Source: Candidatus Omnitrophota bacterium
GTDB lineage: Bacteria; Omnitrophota; Gorgyraeia; 1-14-0-20-64-10
Reading direction: 5' to 3'
Length of the DNA: 18,924 nucleotides
Assembly (NCBI GenBank): GCA_023248095.1
Contig: JAHFFF010000007.1
Location: 1-18,924, forward strand
Below, in pieces: positions 1-7,944 of the stretch. The notes beneath the pieces are model-generated. The model had not been told where the DNA came from and did not search any database. It was given only the letters and a program-made list of their open reading frames with translations. Within the stretch, counting starts at the first letter, position 1. Each line of letters begins with the position of its first letter. A program made the position numbers and the translations under genes.

Positions 1-221
1 TAAGACAGTCGGTGATGCATGAGGGCAACGCCTTCTGCCTTCGCTCTCAAATCTCTAAGCGACTCTCTTTTCGGCCGGCGACCCGCCAGGGCCAGATCCA
101 CCAAAGCACCGATTTCGGCCAATCGTTCCTCCGGGCTAAGAGACAGAACGCTGTGGCCTGCTTCCCATGCGTGAAATTTCTTCCACTGCTCCTCTCGCTT
201 GCGCCACTGTTCCTTGGTCAC
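1..221 (-). CDS. Hypothetical protein, N-terminal part (runs off left edge)
   Basis: An open frame starts at a GTG (219-221) that overlaps the lysS TGA stop as GTGA, a classic translational-coupling arrangement. A GGAGAG Shine-Dalgarno lies 6 nt upstream (228-233). About 73 residues are visible. The N-terminus is charged and rich in Lys, Arg, Gln and Trp (MTKEQWRKREEQWKKFHAWE), followed by an amphipathic Leu/Ala/Glu stretch that includes SLSPEERLAEIGALVDLAL. It contains no signal peptide, membrane segment or catalytic motif that I recognise, so it is probably a soluble helical protein. The coupling to lysS suggests it is the last visible member of the operon. No function is assigned; the reading frame and start are well supported by the overlap and the ribosome-binding site. 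Confidence 0.7.
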   Translation of the reverse strand, partial: MTKEQWRKREEQWKKFHAWEAGHSVLSLSPEERLAEIGALVDLALAGRRPKRESLRDLRAKAEGVALMHHRLS

Positions 222-1660
222 GGCTCGCTCTCCGGGCGCAAGGTGGGAAAGAGGATCACGTCGCGTATGGAAGGCTGGCCGGTCAGCAGCATGGTCAGCC
301 GGTCGATGCCCACACCCAGACCCCCCGCCGGCGGCATCCCGTACTCCAGCGCCTCCAGGAAATCCTCGTCGACTGCCTGCGCCTGTTCTCCGCCGAGCTC
401 CTGCGAGGACTGCAGGCTTCGGCGCTGCTCGATCGGATCGTTCTGCTCCGTGTAAGCGTTGGCGACCTCGATCCCCCCGATGAACAGCTCGAACCGGTCG
501 GCAATCTCCGGCTTCCCCGGGATCGATTTCGCCAGCGGCGAGAATATTTTCAGGAAATCGGTCACAAAGACCGGGGCATCCGCTTCATGCTGAAATAGCT
601 CGTCCAGGGTAGCCAAGACCGCTTTGGCCAGCTGATTCTTCGGAATCGTGCCGACGTCCAGCTTCATCGCCTTTGCCAGAACTTCGACGGAGGACTGCGG
701 TTTGACTTTAAATTTATTCTCTATGAGCTGGGCGAATGAAACCCTCTTCCAGGGCCGCGTCAAATCGATGGTCTTGTCGGCGAATTTCAGCTTCAGCCCG
801 CCGTGCAGATCCTGCGCCAGGCCGGTGATCAGCTCCTCGGTCAGCGCCATCATCGAGGCGCAGTTGCCGTAGGACTCATACACCTCCAGCATGGTGAACT
901 CCGGGTTGTGGCGCGTGGAGAGCCCCTCGTTGCGGAAGTTCCGGTTGAGCTCATACACCTTGTCGAACCCGCCGACGAGCAGGCGCTTCAGGTACAGCTC
1001 CGGTGCGATGCGCAGGTAGAGGTCCATGCCCAGCGCGTTGTGGTGCGTCTTGAACGGCCGGCCGGCCGCCCCGCCGGGGATCGGCTGCATCATCGGCGTC
1101 TCCACCTCCAGGAATCTGCGCCCGTCGAGAAACCGGCGGATGCCGGCCACGATCCGGCTCCTCGCCTCAAAGGTCTGCCGGGTCTCGGGGTTGCTCAGTA
1201 GGTCGAGATAACGCTGGCGATAGCGCAGCTCAACGTTCTGCAGGCCGTGCCATTTCTCCGGCGGAGGGCGCAGCGCCTTCGCCAGCAGAACCCATTTTTT
1301 GACGCGGATCGTCGGCTCCCCGGTCTTCGTCTTAAAGCAGGTCCCTTCTGCGCCGACGATGTCTCCGAGATCAAGGGCGGCCAATGAGGCGTAGCCCTCC
1401 TCCCCCAATTGCTCCTGCGAGAAGAACAGCTGGACCTTGCCGCCCTGATCCTTTAAATCGCCGAAGGTGGATTTCCCATGGGCCCGAATAGCCGTCAACC
1501 GCCCCGCCGCCTTGACCTCTTTCTCCTCCTGAAAACCAGCCAGCAGCTCCTGAATGGTCCCGTCCCGCCGGAAGGCGGTCTGGTACGGATCGGTCCCCGC
1601 GCTGCGGACCGATTCCAATTTCGTAACGCGTTGTTTTATAAGCTGATCCAGCGTTTCCAT
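218..1660 (-). CDS. lysS: Lysyl-tRNA synthetase, class II
   Basis: This gene encodes the cytoplasmic enzyme that charges tRNA-Lys with lysine using ATP. The 480-residue product has the normal class II LysRS length. After an N-terminal helix (METLDQLIKQR) come the OB-fold anticodon-binding domain (about residues 50-145) and the class II catalytic domain. Motif 1 is around FLEVETPMMQPIPGG, motif 2 is FRNEGLSTRHNPEFTMLE, and motif 3 is near the end as GLGVGIDRLTML. The TDFLKIFSPLAKS and GGIEVANAYTEQNDP segments match the LysRS active-site region. The ATG at 1658-1660 is chosen because homology begins there; the frame is open much further upstream (to 1975) but those codons lie inside lnt and read as low-complexity Arg/Ser. 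It starts 13 nt after the lnt stop with only a weak Shine-Dalgarno, so coupling to lnt translation is plausible. Confidence 0.97.
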   Translation of the reverse strand: METLDQLIKQRVTKLESVRSAGTDPYQTAFRRDGTIQELLAGFQEEKEVKAAGRLTAIRAHGKSTFGDLKDQGGKVQLFFSQEQLGEEGYASLAALDLGDIVGAEGTCFKTKTGEPTIRVKKWVLLAKALRPPPEKWHGLQNVELRYRQRYLDLLSNPETRQTFEARSRIVAGIRRFLDGRRFLEVETPMMQPIPGGAAGRPFKTHHNALGMDLYLRIAPELYLKRLLVGGFDKVYELNRNFRNEGLSTRHNPEFTMLEVYESYGNCASMMALTEELITGLAQDLHGGLKLKFADKTIDLTRPWKRVSFAQLIENKFKVKPQSSVEVLAKAMKLDVGTIPKNQLAKAVLATLDELFQHEADAPVFVTDFLKIFSPLAKSIPGKPEIADRFELFIGGIEVANAYTEQNDPIEQRRSLQSSQELGGEQAQAVDEDFLEALEYGMPPAGGLGVGIDRLTMLLTGQPSIRDVILFPTLRPESEP

Positions 1661-1673
1661 ATCAGAAATTTCA

Positions 1674-3098
1674 TTATAGCGGCCTTCTCGACGGAAGGAA
1701 AGCCAAACCGACCGCGATGATGCAGCAGATCGGAAACCAATCGCCCCACCGGGAATAGAGAGGCTGCTCCTGAGATCGCCAGACCTCCCCCACGGCGATC
1801 CCTTGCTTAAAACGGGGGACCTGGGCTTCTGCCGGCAGACGCCGCCCGCAGGGATCCACAAAACCGGTCCAGCCGGTATTGGCCGCCCGCCCGATCCAGA
1901 CCCGGTTCTCCACCGCCCGGAAGACCGACGCCTGAAGATGCTGCACCGAAGCGGCGGATCGCTTGAACCAGGCATCGTTGGTGATCACCAGAAACCACTC
2001 CGCCCCTTCCCTCTTGAACCGCCGGACCAGATCCGGGAAGAGGTCCTCGAAGCAGATCAGGACGCTGAACCTTGCAAAGGCCTGCGGCTGCGCGGCGGGA
2101 GCTGCGCGGAACAGGGTGAATCGCCGGCCGGGGGCGAAGTTGGCCACGGGGTAAAATTTCTCCAGCCAGCCGAAGATCGGCTGAATGGGAATGAACTCCC
2201 CGAATGGAACCAAGTGGATCTTGTTGTATCGGGCCTGCTCCTGACCGTCCGCGCCGAACAGAGCAGCGCTGTTATAAATTTGGTCCGAGTTGAAATCTTC
2301 CGATTCGGTGGGGGTGCCCGCCAGTAAAGGCACGCCGCCCGCTTGCACCAGAGCGGACAATCGATGCTGGACGCCCGGCTCTTCCAGGAAACCGGGCACG
2401 GCGGTCTCCGGCAAAACAATCAGATCCGGATGCCGCCCCGCTGCTTGCCGGATGAGGTGCTCGTATCTTTTCCAAATGAACTCGCCGAAGCTCTCGTCCC
2501 ACTTCTCCTCCTGCGGGATGTTCCCCTGAATCAGAGCCACCTTTAACGGAGAGGCTCCAGGCATGGACGGAGACACGAGGGTATGCCACACCTGATGATC
2601 GCGGAGGCCACCGTAGGCCAGCGACCCCAAGAGGCAGAGGCCCGCAATGAGTGTTGCCTTTCTGGCCATCTGCCGAGGGGCGCGCAACGCAAGCCAAAGG
2701 GCCGTGTTCACCAGGAGGACGAGAAACGAAACCAGCCAAACCCCGCCCAGATCCGCTATTTGGATAATGTCGAGCCAGCCCCACTGCGTGTGCGCCAGCA
2801 GGTTCCAGCCCAAGCCGGTCAGCAGGTGTGCGCGTGCGTATTCCAAAGCGGCCCAGGCCGCCGGCAGGATCACCAAGAGCCGCAGTGAATTCGGACAACT
2901 GCGCAGGAATCGGTGGGCCAGCCAGCCCCATGCCCCGAAGAACAACGCCAGATAAATGACCAGGAGAACCACGCCGGGAATGGTGACGCAGCCGACCCAC
3001 CCCATTGTTCCGCCGAAAAAGAGGAGCCCGACCGCGTAGCCTCGGATAAAAGCCTGTTTAGACGAACAACGTTCGAGGGAAAAGAGCCAAGGAAGCAA
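1674..3098 (-). CDS. lnt: Apolipoprotein N-acyltransferase
   Basis: Lnt adds the third acyl chain to the N-terminal cysteine of lipoproteins, at the periplasmic face of the inner membrane. The N-terminal half is hydrophobic with several membrane helices (for example around GYAVGLLFFGGTMGW, VVLLVIYLALFFGAWGWL and WLVSFLVLLVNTALWLAL). The C-terminal half is a nitrilase-fold domain. The Glu-Lys-Cys triad is intact, numbered from the TTG at 3098: E231 in LPETAVPGF, K293 in YNKIHLVPFGEF and C349 in LICFED, with spacing like the E. coli enzyme. Length is 474 residues from that TTG. The true start is probably further upstream: the same frame encodes SYPPFDLGWLAWGALL directly before it, a typical conserved Lnt N-terminus, but no ATG, GTG or TTG exists there. 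The final membrane helix precedes the stop, as in Lnt. Confidence 0.95.
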   Translation of the reverse strand: MLPWLFSLERCSSKQAFIRGYAVGLLFFGGTMGWVGCVTIPGVVLLVIYLALFFGAWGWLAHRFLRSCPNSLRLLVILPAAWAALEYARAHLLTGLGWNLLAHTQWGWLDIIQIADLGGVWLVSFLVLLVNTALWLALRAPRQMARKATLIAGLCLLGSLAYGGLRDHQVWHTLVSPSMPGASPLKVALIQGNIPQEEKWDESFGEFIWKRYEHLIRQAAGRHPDLIVLPETAVPGFLEEPGVQHRLSALVQAGGVPLLAGTPTESEDFNSDQIYNSAALFGADGQEQARYNKIHLVPFGEFIPIQPIFGWLEKFYPVANFAPGRRFTLFRAAPAAQPQAFARFSVLICFEDLFPDLVRRFKREGAEWFLVITNDAWFKRSAASVQHLQASVFRAVENRVWIGRAANTGWTGFVDPCGRRLPAEAQVPRFKQGIAVGEVWRSQEQPLYSRWGDWFPICCIIAVGLAFLPSRRPL

Positions 3099-3178
3099 CG
3101 CCCCCCACGCCAGCCACCCCAGATCAAACGGTGGGTAGCTGAGGATCAGCAGAAGGGCCGAAAGGAGATAACCGTAAG

Positions 3179-3616
3179 CTACTGCTTTCCTCCGAGGCTG
3201 GGAAATCCGGCTGCTGTTACAATCCGAAGAGCCTCCTCCTCGGTGAAACCCCGGTCAACGAGAGCCAGGTAATAGTTCCGGGTGTAGGTGGCCAGGTTCT
3301 GCGCAATCTGCGGCTCCGCCAGCGTCTTGGCCATGCTCTGCAGCATCGCGGAGATCATCTGCGCCATCATCGGCCCCATGACCCCCTGCATAAGCTCTTT
3401 CATCTCCTCCGCAGTCGGCTGACGGTTTCCTGAATTCGCAGACGGTGCCCCTTTTTGTTCTGGTTGCCCCGCCGGTTGATCTGAACCTTGCGAGGCCATC
3501 TGCCAAGAACCGCCGGCTTGTTCCTCTTTACCCTGTTCCTCCGCCTGCGCAATTCTTACAAGGGTCAGCGACAACGCCATCACCAAGAAACTGCCGAGGA
3601 TTCTCTTCAACGTCAC
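3179..3616 (-). CDS. Predicted exported small protein of unknown function
   Basis: The GTG at 3614-3616 is chosen because a near-perfect AAGGAGGG Shine-Dalgarno lies 7 nt upstream and overlaps the secA stop codon; an in-frame ATG at 3640 would overlap secA and lacks this. The 145-residue product starts with a typical Sec signal: basic n-region (TLKR), hydrophobic core (ILGSFLVMALSLTLV) and an AQA signal-peptidase I site near residue 25. There is no lipobox cysteine. The mature part opens with a Gln/Glu/Gly/Ser-rich linker (about residues 26-65) followed by a Met-rich helical region (PTAEEMKELMQGVMGPMMAQM) and a C-terminal module ending DRGFTEEEALRIVTAAGFP, which resembles short helical domains in conserved exported proteins. 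It probably acts in the periplasm, but I cannot name a function. It lies 13 nt after secA and overlaps the open frame upstream of lnt. Confidence 0.85.
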   Translation of the reverse strand: MTLKRILGSFLVMALSLTLVRIAQAEEQGKEEQAGGSWQMASQGSDQPAGQPEQKGAPSANSGNRQPTAEEMKELMQGVMGPMMAQMISAMLQSMAKTLAEPQIAQNLATYTRNYYLALVDRGFTEEEALRIVTAAGFPSLGGKQ

Positions 3617-3623
3617 GATCGTT

Positions 3624-3631
3624 CCCTCCTT
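3624..3631 (-). promoter_or_regulatory. Strong Shine-Dalgarno overlapping the secA stop
   Basis: On the minus strand the sequence reads TAAGGAGGG, so the secA stop codon is embedded in the ribosome-binding site of the exported-protein gene. The GTG follows after 7 nt. This decides the GTG start at 3616. Confidence 0.8.
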
Positions 3632-6600
3632 AGGCTCCATGACACCGTTTGAATTTTTTCCCACTGCCGCATGGGCAGGGATCATTCCTGCCGACCTTCG
3701 GTTGTTCCCGGTGAAAAGTATTTGGTGGTTTTTCGGGACTAGCGGATTTTGGCACCGAGAGACCCAGCGACAGCGAAACGTCTTCATCGTACCCTACTGG
3801 AAATGGTTGGGGACGCTCTGCCGGCTGAGGCGGCATCTCGGTCACCCGCTGCGCCTCCGGATGCAGGAATTCCGTCGGTGTCAGGACCCGGCGGATCGGC
3901 TCCGTGCGGACCGCCTGGATCTTGAAGATCAGCTCCACGATTTCCGCCCGGACCGACTGCACCATCTGGGTGAACATGGAATAGGCCTCGTGCTGATATT
4001 CCACCAGCGGGTCCTGCTGGCCATAAACCCGGTAGCCGATTCCCTCCCGCAGATGATCCATCCCGTACAGGTGGTCCTTCCACTTCGAATCGATGACTTG
4101 AAGCATCATCCACTGTTCCAGACGACGCATCTGCTCTGATCCGAACCCTTTCTCGCGGACCTCGTAGGCCTGATGCGCCGCCTCGTTCAACTGCTCGCTC
4201 AGTTCCTTTCTATCCACATTCTTCACCTCAGGCATCGCGATGCCGAACTGCGTCTGAAAGGCATTCGCCAACTCCTTGAGGTTCCATTCCTCTGCGTCCA
4301 GATGCACGGGAGCGTAGAGGGTCAGTAAGCCATCGATCACCTCATCCACCAACTCCAGTACCTTGTCCTTTAGGTTTCGACCCTCCAGGACCCCACGCCG
4401 CTCTTTGTAGATCACCTCCCGCTGCCGGTTCATCACGTCGTCGTACTTCAGCAGGTTCTTGCGGATCTCGAAGTTGTGCATCTCCACCCGCTTCTGGGCC
4501 GTCTCGATCGCCTTGGTCATCATCCTCATCTCGATGACCTCCCCCTCCGGGATCTGAGCCTTCACCATCTCCATCAGACGGTTCTCGCCGAAGATCCGCA
4601 TGAGGTCATCCTCGAGCGAAACGTAGAAACGGCTGGAGCCGGGGTCTCCCTGGCGGCCGGACCGGCCCCGCAGCTGGTTGTCGATCCGGCGGGATTCATG
4701 GCGCTCGGTCCCGAGCACATGGAGGCCGCCCAGGGTGACCACCTGGTCGTGTTCCTTCTGAACCTGCGTCTTCATCTGATTCAGGATCTGCGCCTTCACA
4801 TCCTCCGGCGGCTCCACCCCGCCTCCCTCGGCACCAGCCGATTCCGCGCCGGATCCCTGCTTGCGCTGGATCTCCGCCGCCGCGAGAGATTCCGCGTTGC
4901 CCCCCAGCAGGATGTCGGTCCCGCGGCCGGCCATGTTGGTCGCGATGGTGACCCATCCGTAGCGGCCTGCCTGCGCGACGATCTGCGCCTCCTGCTCATG
5001 GTAGCGGGCGTTCAGCACATGGTGCGGGATCCCTTTCCGAAGGATCGCCAGCGAGCGGAGGGTCCGGCTCAACCGCTCCAGCGAATACAGAAGTTCCGAT
5101 TTCCGATCGAATTCCCGCAGGCGCTCCACCAGCGGGGTCAACTGTTCCTCTGTGAGCGCCGTCGATCCCTTGCATAGGCGCTTCAAATTTTCCTCGAACG
5201 GGGCCTCCGGGAGCTTCACCTTTCCCTCCTGCAGCAGCTTCAAGATCTGCTGGCGCTGCCTCTGCATCCATTCCACCAGCGCCAACGGCTGCTTCAGGAG
5301 CTGAGAAAGCCGCTCCGATTTCTCGATGGAGATGGTCCCCACCAGCACCGGCCGGCCCTGCGCATGCATCTCGGCGATCTCTTCCACCACGCCGATGAAT
5401 TTCTCCCGCTCCGTCCGATACACCACGTCCTGATGGTTGGCCCGGATGAGGGGCCGGTTCGTCGGGATGGTCACCACATCCAGCTTGTAGATCTCGTGGA
5501 ACTCGGCCGCCTCCGTCGAGGCGGTCCCGGTCATGCCGGCCAGCTTGTCGAACATGCGGAAGTAGTTCTGGAAGGTGATGGTGGCCAGCGTCTGATTCTC
5601 CCGCTCAATCTTCAAACCTTCCTTCGCCTCGATCGCCTGGTGTAAGCCGTCGGACCAGCGCCGGCCCGGCATCAGCCGGCCGGTGAATTCATCCACAATC
5701 ACCACCTGGCCGTCCTTCACCATGTACTCCACATCCAGCCGGTAGAGGGCATGGGCCCGCAGCGCCTGGTTGATGTGATGGACCACCGTGACGTTTGCAT
5801 CCTCATACAGGTTCTCCAACCCCAGCATCTCCTCCGCCTTCTTCACCCCCTCCTCGGTCAGGGCTGCCGAATGGGCCTTTTCATCCACCGTATAGTCCTG
5901 CTCGCGAGAGAGCTTCGGGATGATTCGGTCGATCCGGTAATAGAGATCGGTCGATTCTTCCGCCGGCCCGGAGATGATGAGCGGCGTGCGTGCCTCGTCG
6001 ATCAGGATCGAGTCCACCTCATCGACGATGGCGTAGGAAAGCCTCCGCTGCACGCATTCCTGAACGGAGATGGTCATGTTGTCCCGCAGGTAATCAAATC
6101 CGAATTCGTTGTTCGTGCCGTAGGTGATGTCGCATCCGTAGGCCTGTTGCCGTTCCTCCGAGTTCAGGCCATGTTGAATCACTCCGATGGTCAGCCCCAG
6201 CGATTCGTAGATCGGGCCCATCCAGTTCCGGTCACGCCGGGCCAGATAGTCGTTCACCGTCACGATGTGGACCCCGCGGCCCAACAGCGCATTCAGGTAG
6301 GCGGCCAGCGTCGCCACCAAGGTTTTTCCTTCGCCGGTGGCCATCTCGGCGATCTTGCCCTGATGAAGCACCATCCCGCCGATGAGCTGCACATCGAAGT
6401 GCCGCATCGAAACCGTCCGCCGCGCGGCCTCGCGCACAAGCGCAAAGGCCTCCGGCAGGATCTCCCACAGCGCCTTCTCTTCGATCTTCAGCCTGCGCTT
6501 GCGCTCCAGCTGCTGCGCATCCTCGTTCAACGGCTCCCCCTCGGGCGCCGGCACCGATCCATCGGGATTGAGCCCTCCTCCGAGTTCCCCGATCCGTTTC

Positions 6601-6764
6601 TTCAGCCGCGCCCTGAGCTCCTCGCTCTTCTGCCGCAAGCCGGCATCACTCAACCCCTTCATCGCCGGCTCCAGCGCATTGATCTTCTGCACCACTGGCG
6701 TGAGCGGCTTGAGAGCAGCCACGTTCTGCGAACCGACTATCTTCTCCAGCACCCAGGTCAGCAT
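3630..6764 (-). CDS. secA: Preprotein translocase ATPase SecA
   Basis: SecA is the ATP-driven motor that pushes unfolded preproteins through SecYEG. The 1044-residue product is long for SecA (usually 800-950). Walker A is MATGEGKTL (about residues 141-149); Walker B/DEAD is VDEVDSILIDEARTPL; the preprotein cross-linking domain lies between the two halves of NBD1; helicase motifs include NMAGRGTDI and RGRSGRQGDPG; the C-terminus carries a zinc-binding SEC-C motif (CPCGSGKKFKRCHG). Extra length comes from about 40 residues before Walker A (around residues 58-95) and an 85-residue charged helical insertion in NBD2 (about residues 490-575). The ATG at 6762-6764 is chosen because MLTWVLEKIVGSQN matches a SecA N-terminus and GGGAGGA sits just upstream. 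The frame is open to 6863 but that part is inside prfB. It starts 1 nt after the prfB stop. Confidence 0.98.
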   Translation of the reverse strand: MLTWVLEKIVGSQNVAALKPLTPVVQKINALEPAMKGLSDAGLRQKSEELRARLKKRIGELGGGLNPDGSVPAPEGEPLNEDAQQLERKRRLKIEEKALWEILPEAFALVREAARRTVSMRHFDVQLIGGMVLHQGKIAEMATGEGKTLVATLAAYLNALLGRGVHIVTVNDYLARRDRNWMGPIYESLGLTIGVIQHGLNSEERQQAYGCDITYGTNNEFGFDYLRDNMTISVQECVQRRLSYAIVDEVDSILIDEARTPLIISGPAEESTDLYYRIDRIIPKLSREQDYTVDEKAHSAALTEEGVKKAEEMLGLENLYEDANVTVVHHINQALRAHALYRLDVEYMVKDGQVVIVDEFTGRLMPGRRWSDGLHQAIEAKEGLKIERENQTLATITFQNYFRMFDKLAGMTGTASTEAAEFHEIYKLDVVTIPTNRPLIRANHQDVVYRTEREKFIGVVEEIAEMHAQGRPVLVGTISIEKSERLSQLLKQPLALVEWMQRQRQQILKLLQEGKVKLPEAPFEENLKRLCKGSTALTEEQLTPLVERLREFDRKSELLYSLERLSRTLRSLAILRKGIPHHVLNARYHEQEAQIVAQAGRYGWVTIATNMAGRGTDILLGGNAESLAAAEIQRKQGSGAESAGAEGGGVEPPEDVKAQILNQMKTQVQKEHDQVVTLGGLHVLGTERHESRRIDNQLRGRSGRQGDPGSSRFYVSLEDDLMRIFGENRLMEMVKAQIPEGEVIEMRMMTKAIETAQKRVEMHNFEIRKNLLKYDDVMNRQREVIYKERRGVLEGRNLKDKVLELVDEVIDGLLTLYAPVHLDAEEWNLKELANAFQTQFGIAMPEVKNVDRKELSEQLNEAAHQAYEVREKGFGSEQMRRLEQWMMLQVIDSKWKDHLYGMDHLREGIGYRVYGQQDPLVEYQHEAYSMFTQMVQSVRAEIVELIFKIQAVRTEPIRRVLTPTEFLHPEAQRVTEMPPQPAERPQPFPVGYDEDVSLSLGLSVPKSASPEKPPNTFHREQPKVGRNDPCPCGSGKKFKRCHGA

Positions 6765-6765
6765 C

Positions 6766-7873
6766 TTATTTCCTCCCTTGCGCCTTCCAGCGCAGGTAGG
6801 CGTCGAGGAACAGATCCAGTTCCTCCCCATCCAGGATCGCCTGGGTCTTGCCACTCTCCACATCGGTCCGATGGTCCTTCACCATCTGGTACGGCTGCAG
6901 CACGTAGGAGCGGATCTGGCTGCCCCATTCGATCTTCTGCTTCTGCCCGTATTGCTTCATCAGCTCCTCTTCCCGCTTCTTGCGCTCCACCTCCACCAGT
7001 CGAGCCCGGAGCACCTTCATGGCGAAGGCCTTGTTCTTGTGCTGCGACCGCTCGTTCTGGCACTGCACCACGATCCCCGTCGGGATGTGCGTGATCCGCA
7101 CCGCGGAGTCGGTGGTATTCACCCCTTGCCCGCCGGGGCCGCTGGAGCGGTACACGTCGATGCGCAGGTCCTTCTCCTGAACGTCCAACTGGATGTCATC
7201 GGGAATCTCGGCAATGGCGTCCACCGCGGCAAAGGAGGTGTGGCGCCGTTTGTTGGAATCAAACGGAGAGATTCGAACCAGCCGGTGCACCCCGGACTCC
7301 CCTTGCAGCAGTCCATACGCGTAATTGCCCTGAATTTCCATCGTCACCGATTTGATCCCCGCCTCTTCACCCGCCAGGTAGTCGATCACCTGCGTCTTGA
7401 ACCCCTTCAACTCCGCCCAACGGCTGTACATCCGGAAAAGCATCGAGACCCAGTCGCAGGATTCGGTCCCGCCGGCGCCCGCCGTGATGGAAAGGATCGC
7501 GGGGTTGGGGTCGCTTTCACCTTGAAAGAGGGTGCGTTTCTCAAGATCGGCTACCTCTTTGGCCAGTTTGACCAGGGAACGTTGGAAGTCCGCCTGCGCG
7601 GCGGTGTCCTTCTCATCGATGAGGGTGGAAAGCTCCTGCAGGGTCTCCGCCTCGGCAGAGGCGGCGCGCCAGGGCTCCGAAACCAGTTTGAGGCGCTTGA
7701 GCTCCTGAATGATCACGTTGGCCTTGGCCTGGTCATCCCAGAAGCCGGGCGCAGAGAGGTTCTGTTCGAGGGTCTTTATCCGGGCTTCCGCGGAGTCCAG
7801 GTCAAAGATACCTCCGCAGGTTTGCGAGGGTCTCTCGCAGATGGGTCAATTGGGTGACAAGGGTAGCGTCCAT
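6766..7873 (-). CDS. prfB: Peptide chain release factor 2, with programmed +1 frameshift
   Basis: RF2 recognises UGA and UAA stop codons and triggers peptide release. The gene is split. Zero frame starts at ATG 7871-7873 (MDATLVTQLTHLRE...) and reads 23 codons to an in-frame TGA at 7802-7804. Skipping the T at 7804 gives GAC (7801-7803) and 345 further codons in the +1 frame. The full product is 368 residues, matching the usual RF2 length. The join reads NLRRYL-DLDSAEARIKTLEQ, like other RF2 proteins. The codon-recognition tripeptide SPF is present in RISPFDSNKRRHTSF, and the catalytic GGQ in SSGPGGQGVNTTDSAVR. The TAA stop is 1 nt from the secA ATG. No clear Shine-Dalgarno precedes the ATG. 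RF2 levels are expected to autoregulate through the frameshift, as established for this gene. Confidence 0.97.
6771..6777 (-). promoter_or_regulatory. secA ribosome-binding site inside prfB 3' end
   Basis: GGGAGGA on the minus strand lies in the last codons of prfB, 6 nt before the secA ATG at 6764. It supports this ATG and suggests coupling of secA translation to prfB. Confidence 0.75.
7801..7815 (-). promoter_or_regulatory. prfB programmed +1 frameshift site
   Basis: Minus-strand order is an internal Shine-Dalgarno-like GGAGGT (7810-7815), then TAT, then the slippery CTT followed by TGA C. This is the canonical bacterial prfB recoding element; low RF2 slows termination at the UGA and favours slippage of the Leu tRNA into the +1 frame. 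The spacing of the SD-like element to CTT is the same as in the classic E. coli site. Confidence 0.96.
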
Positions 7874-7882
7874 TGAAGCAGC

Positions 7883-7891
7883 ATTTTACCA
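7883..7891 (-). promoter_or_regulatory. Possible extended -10 element before prfB
   Basis: TGGTAAAAT on the minus strand fits an extended -10 (TGN plus TAAAAT). A start 7 nt downstream would leave a leader of only 2-3 nt before the prfB ATG, which also lacks a Shine-Dalgarno. No good -35 box is seen, so this is tentative. Confidence 0.3.
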
Positions 7892-7944
7892 CAACTCGCA
7901 GAGAACGCTTCTTCCGGGGACAGTTCTTTTGCTCTGGAAGGTGT

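Noticed and set aside
1661..1975. N-terminal extension of lysS to 1975
   Set aside because: It covers the coding region of lnt in another frame and has no LysRS similarity.
6765..6863. Upstream ATG of secA at 6863
   Set aside because: The extra residues lie within prfB and read as low-complexity Arg/Ser/Gly; the MLTWVLEKIV start has a Shine-Dalgarno and SecA homology.
7802..7804. In-frame stop in prfB as a sign of a pseudogene
   Set aside because: The context is the canonical programmed frameshift element and the +1 frame continues as an intact RF2.
5751..7857. Long plus-strand open frames opposite secA and prfB (for example 5751-7094 and 6382-7857)
   Set aside because: They are antisense shadows with His/Arg/Leu-rich composition and no domain, while the opposite strand has clear SecA and RF2 motifs.
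7874..7944. Hairpin (AGAAC paired with GTTCT) as a terminator between the small gene and prfB
   Set aside because: The stem is only about five pairs with a 16-nt loop and no T-run.
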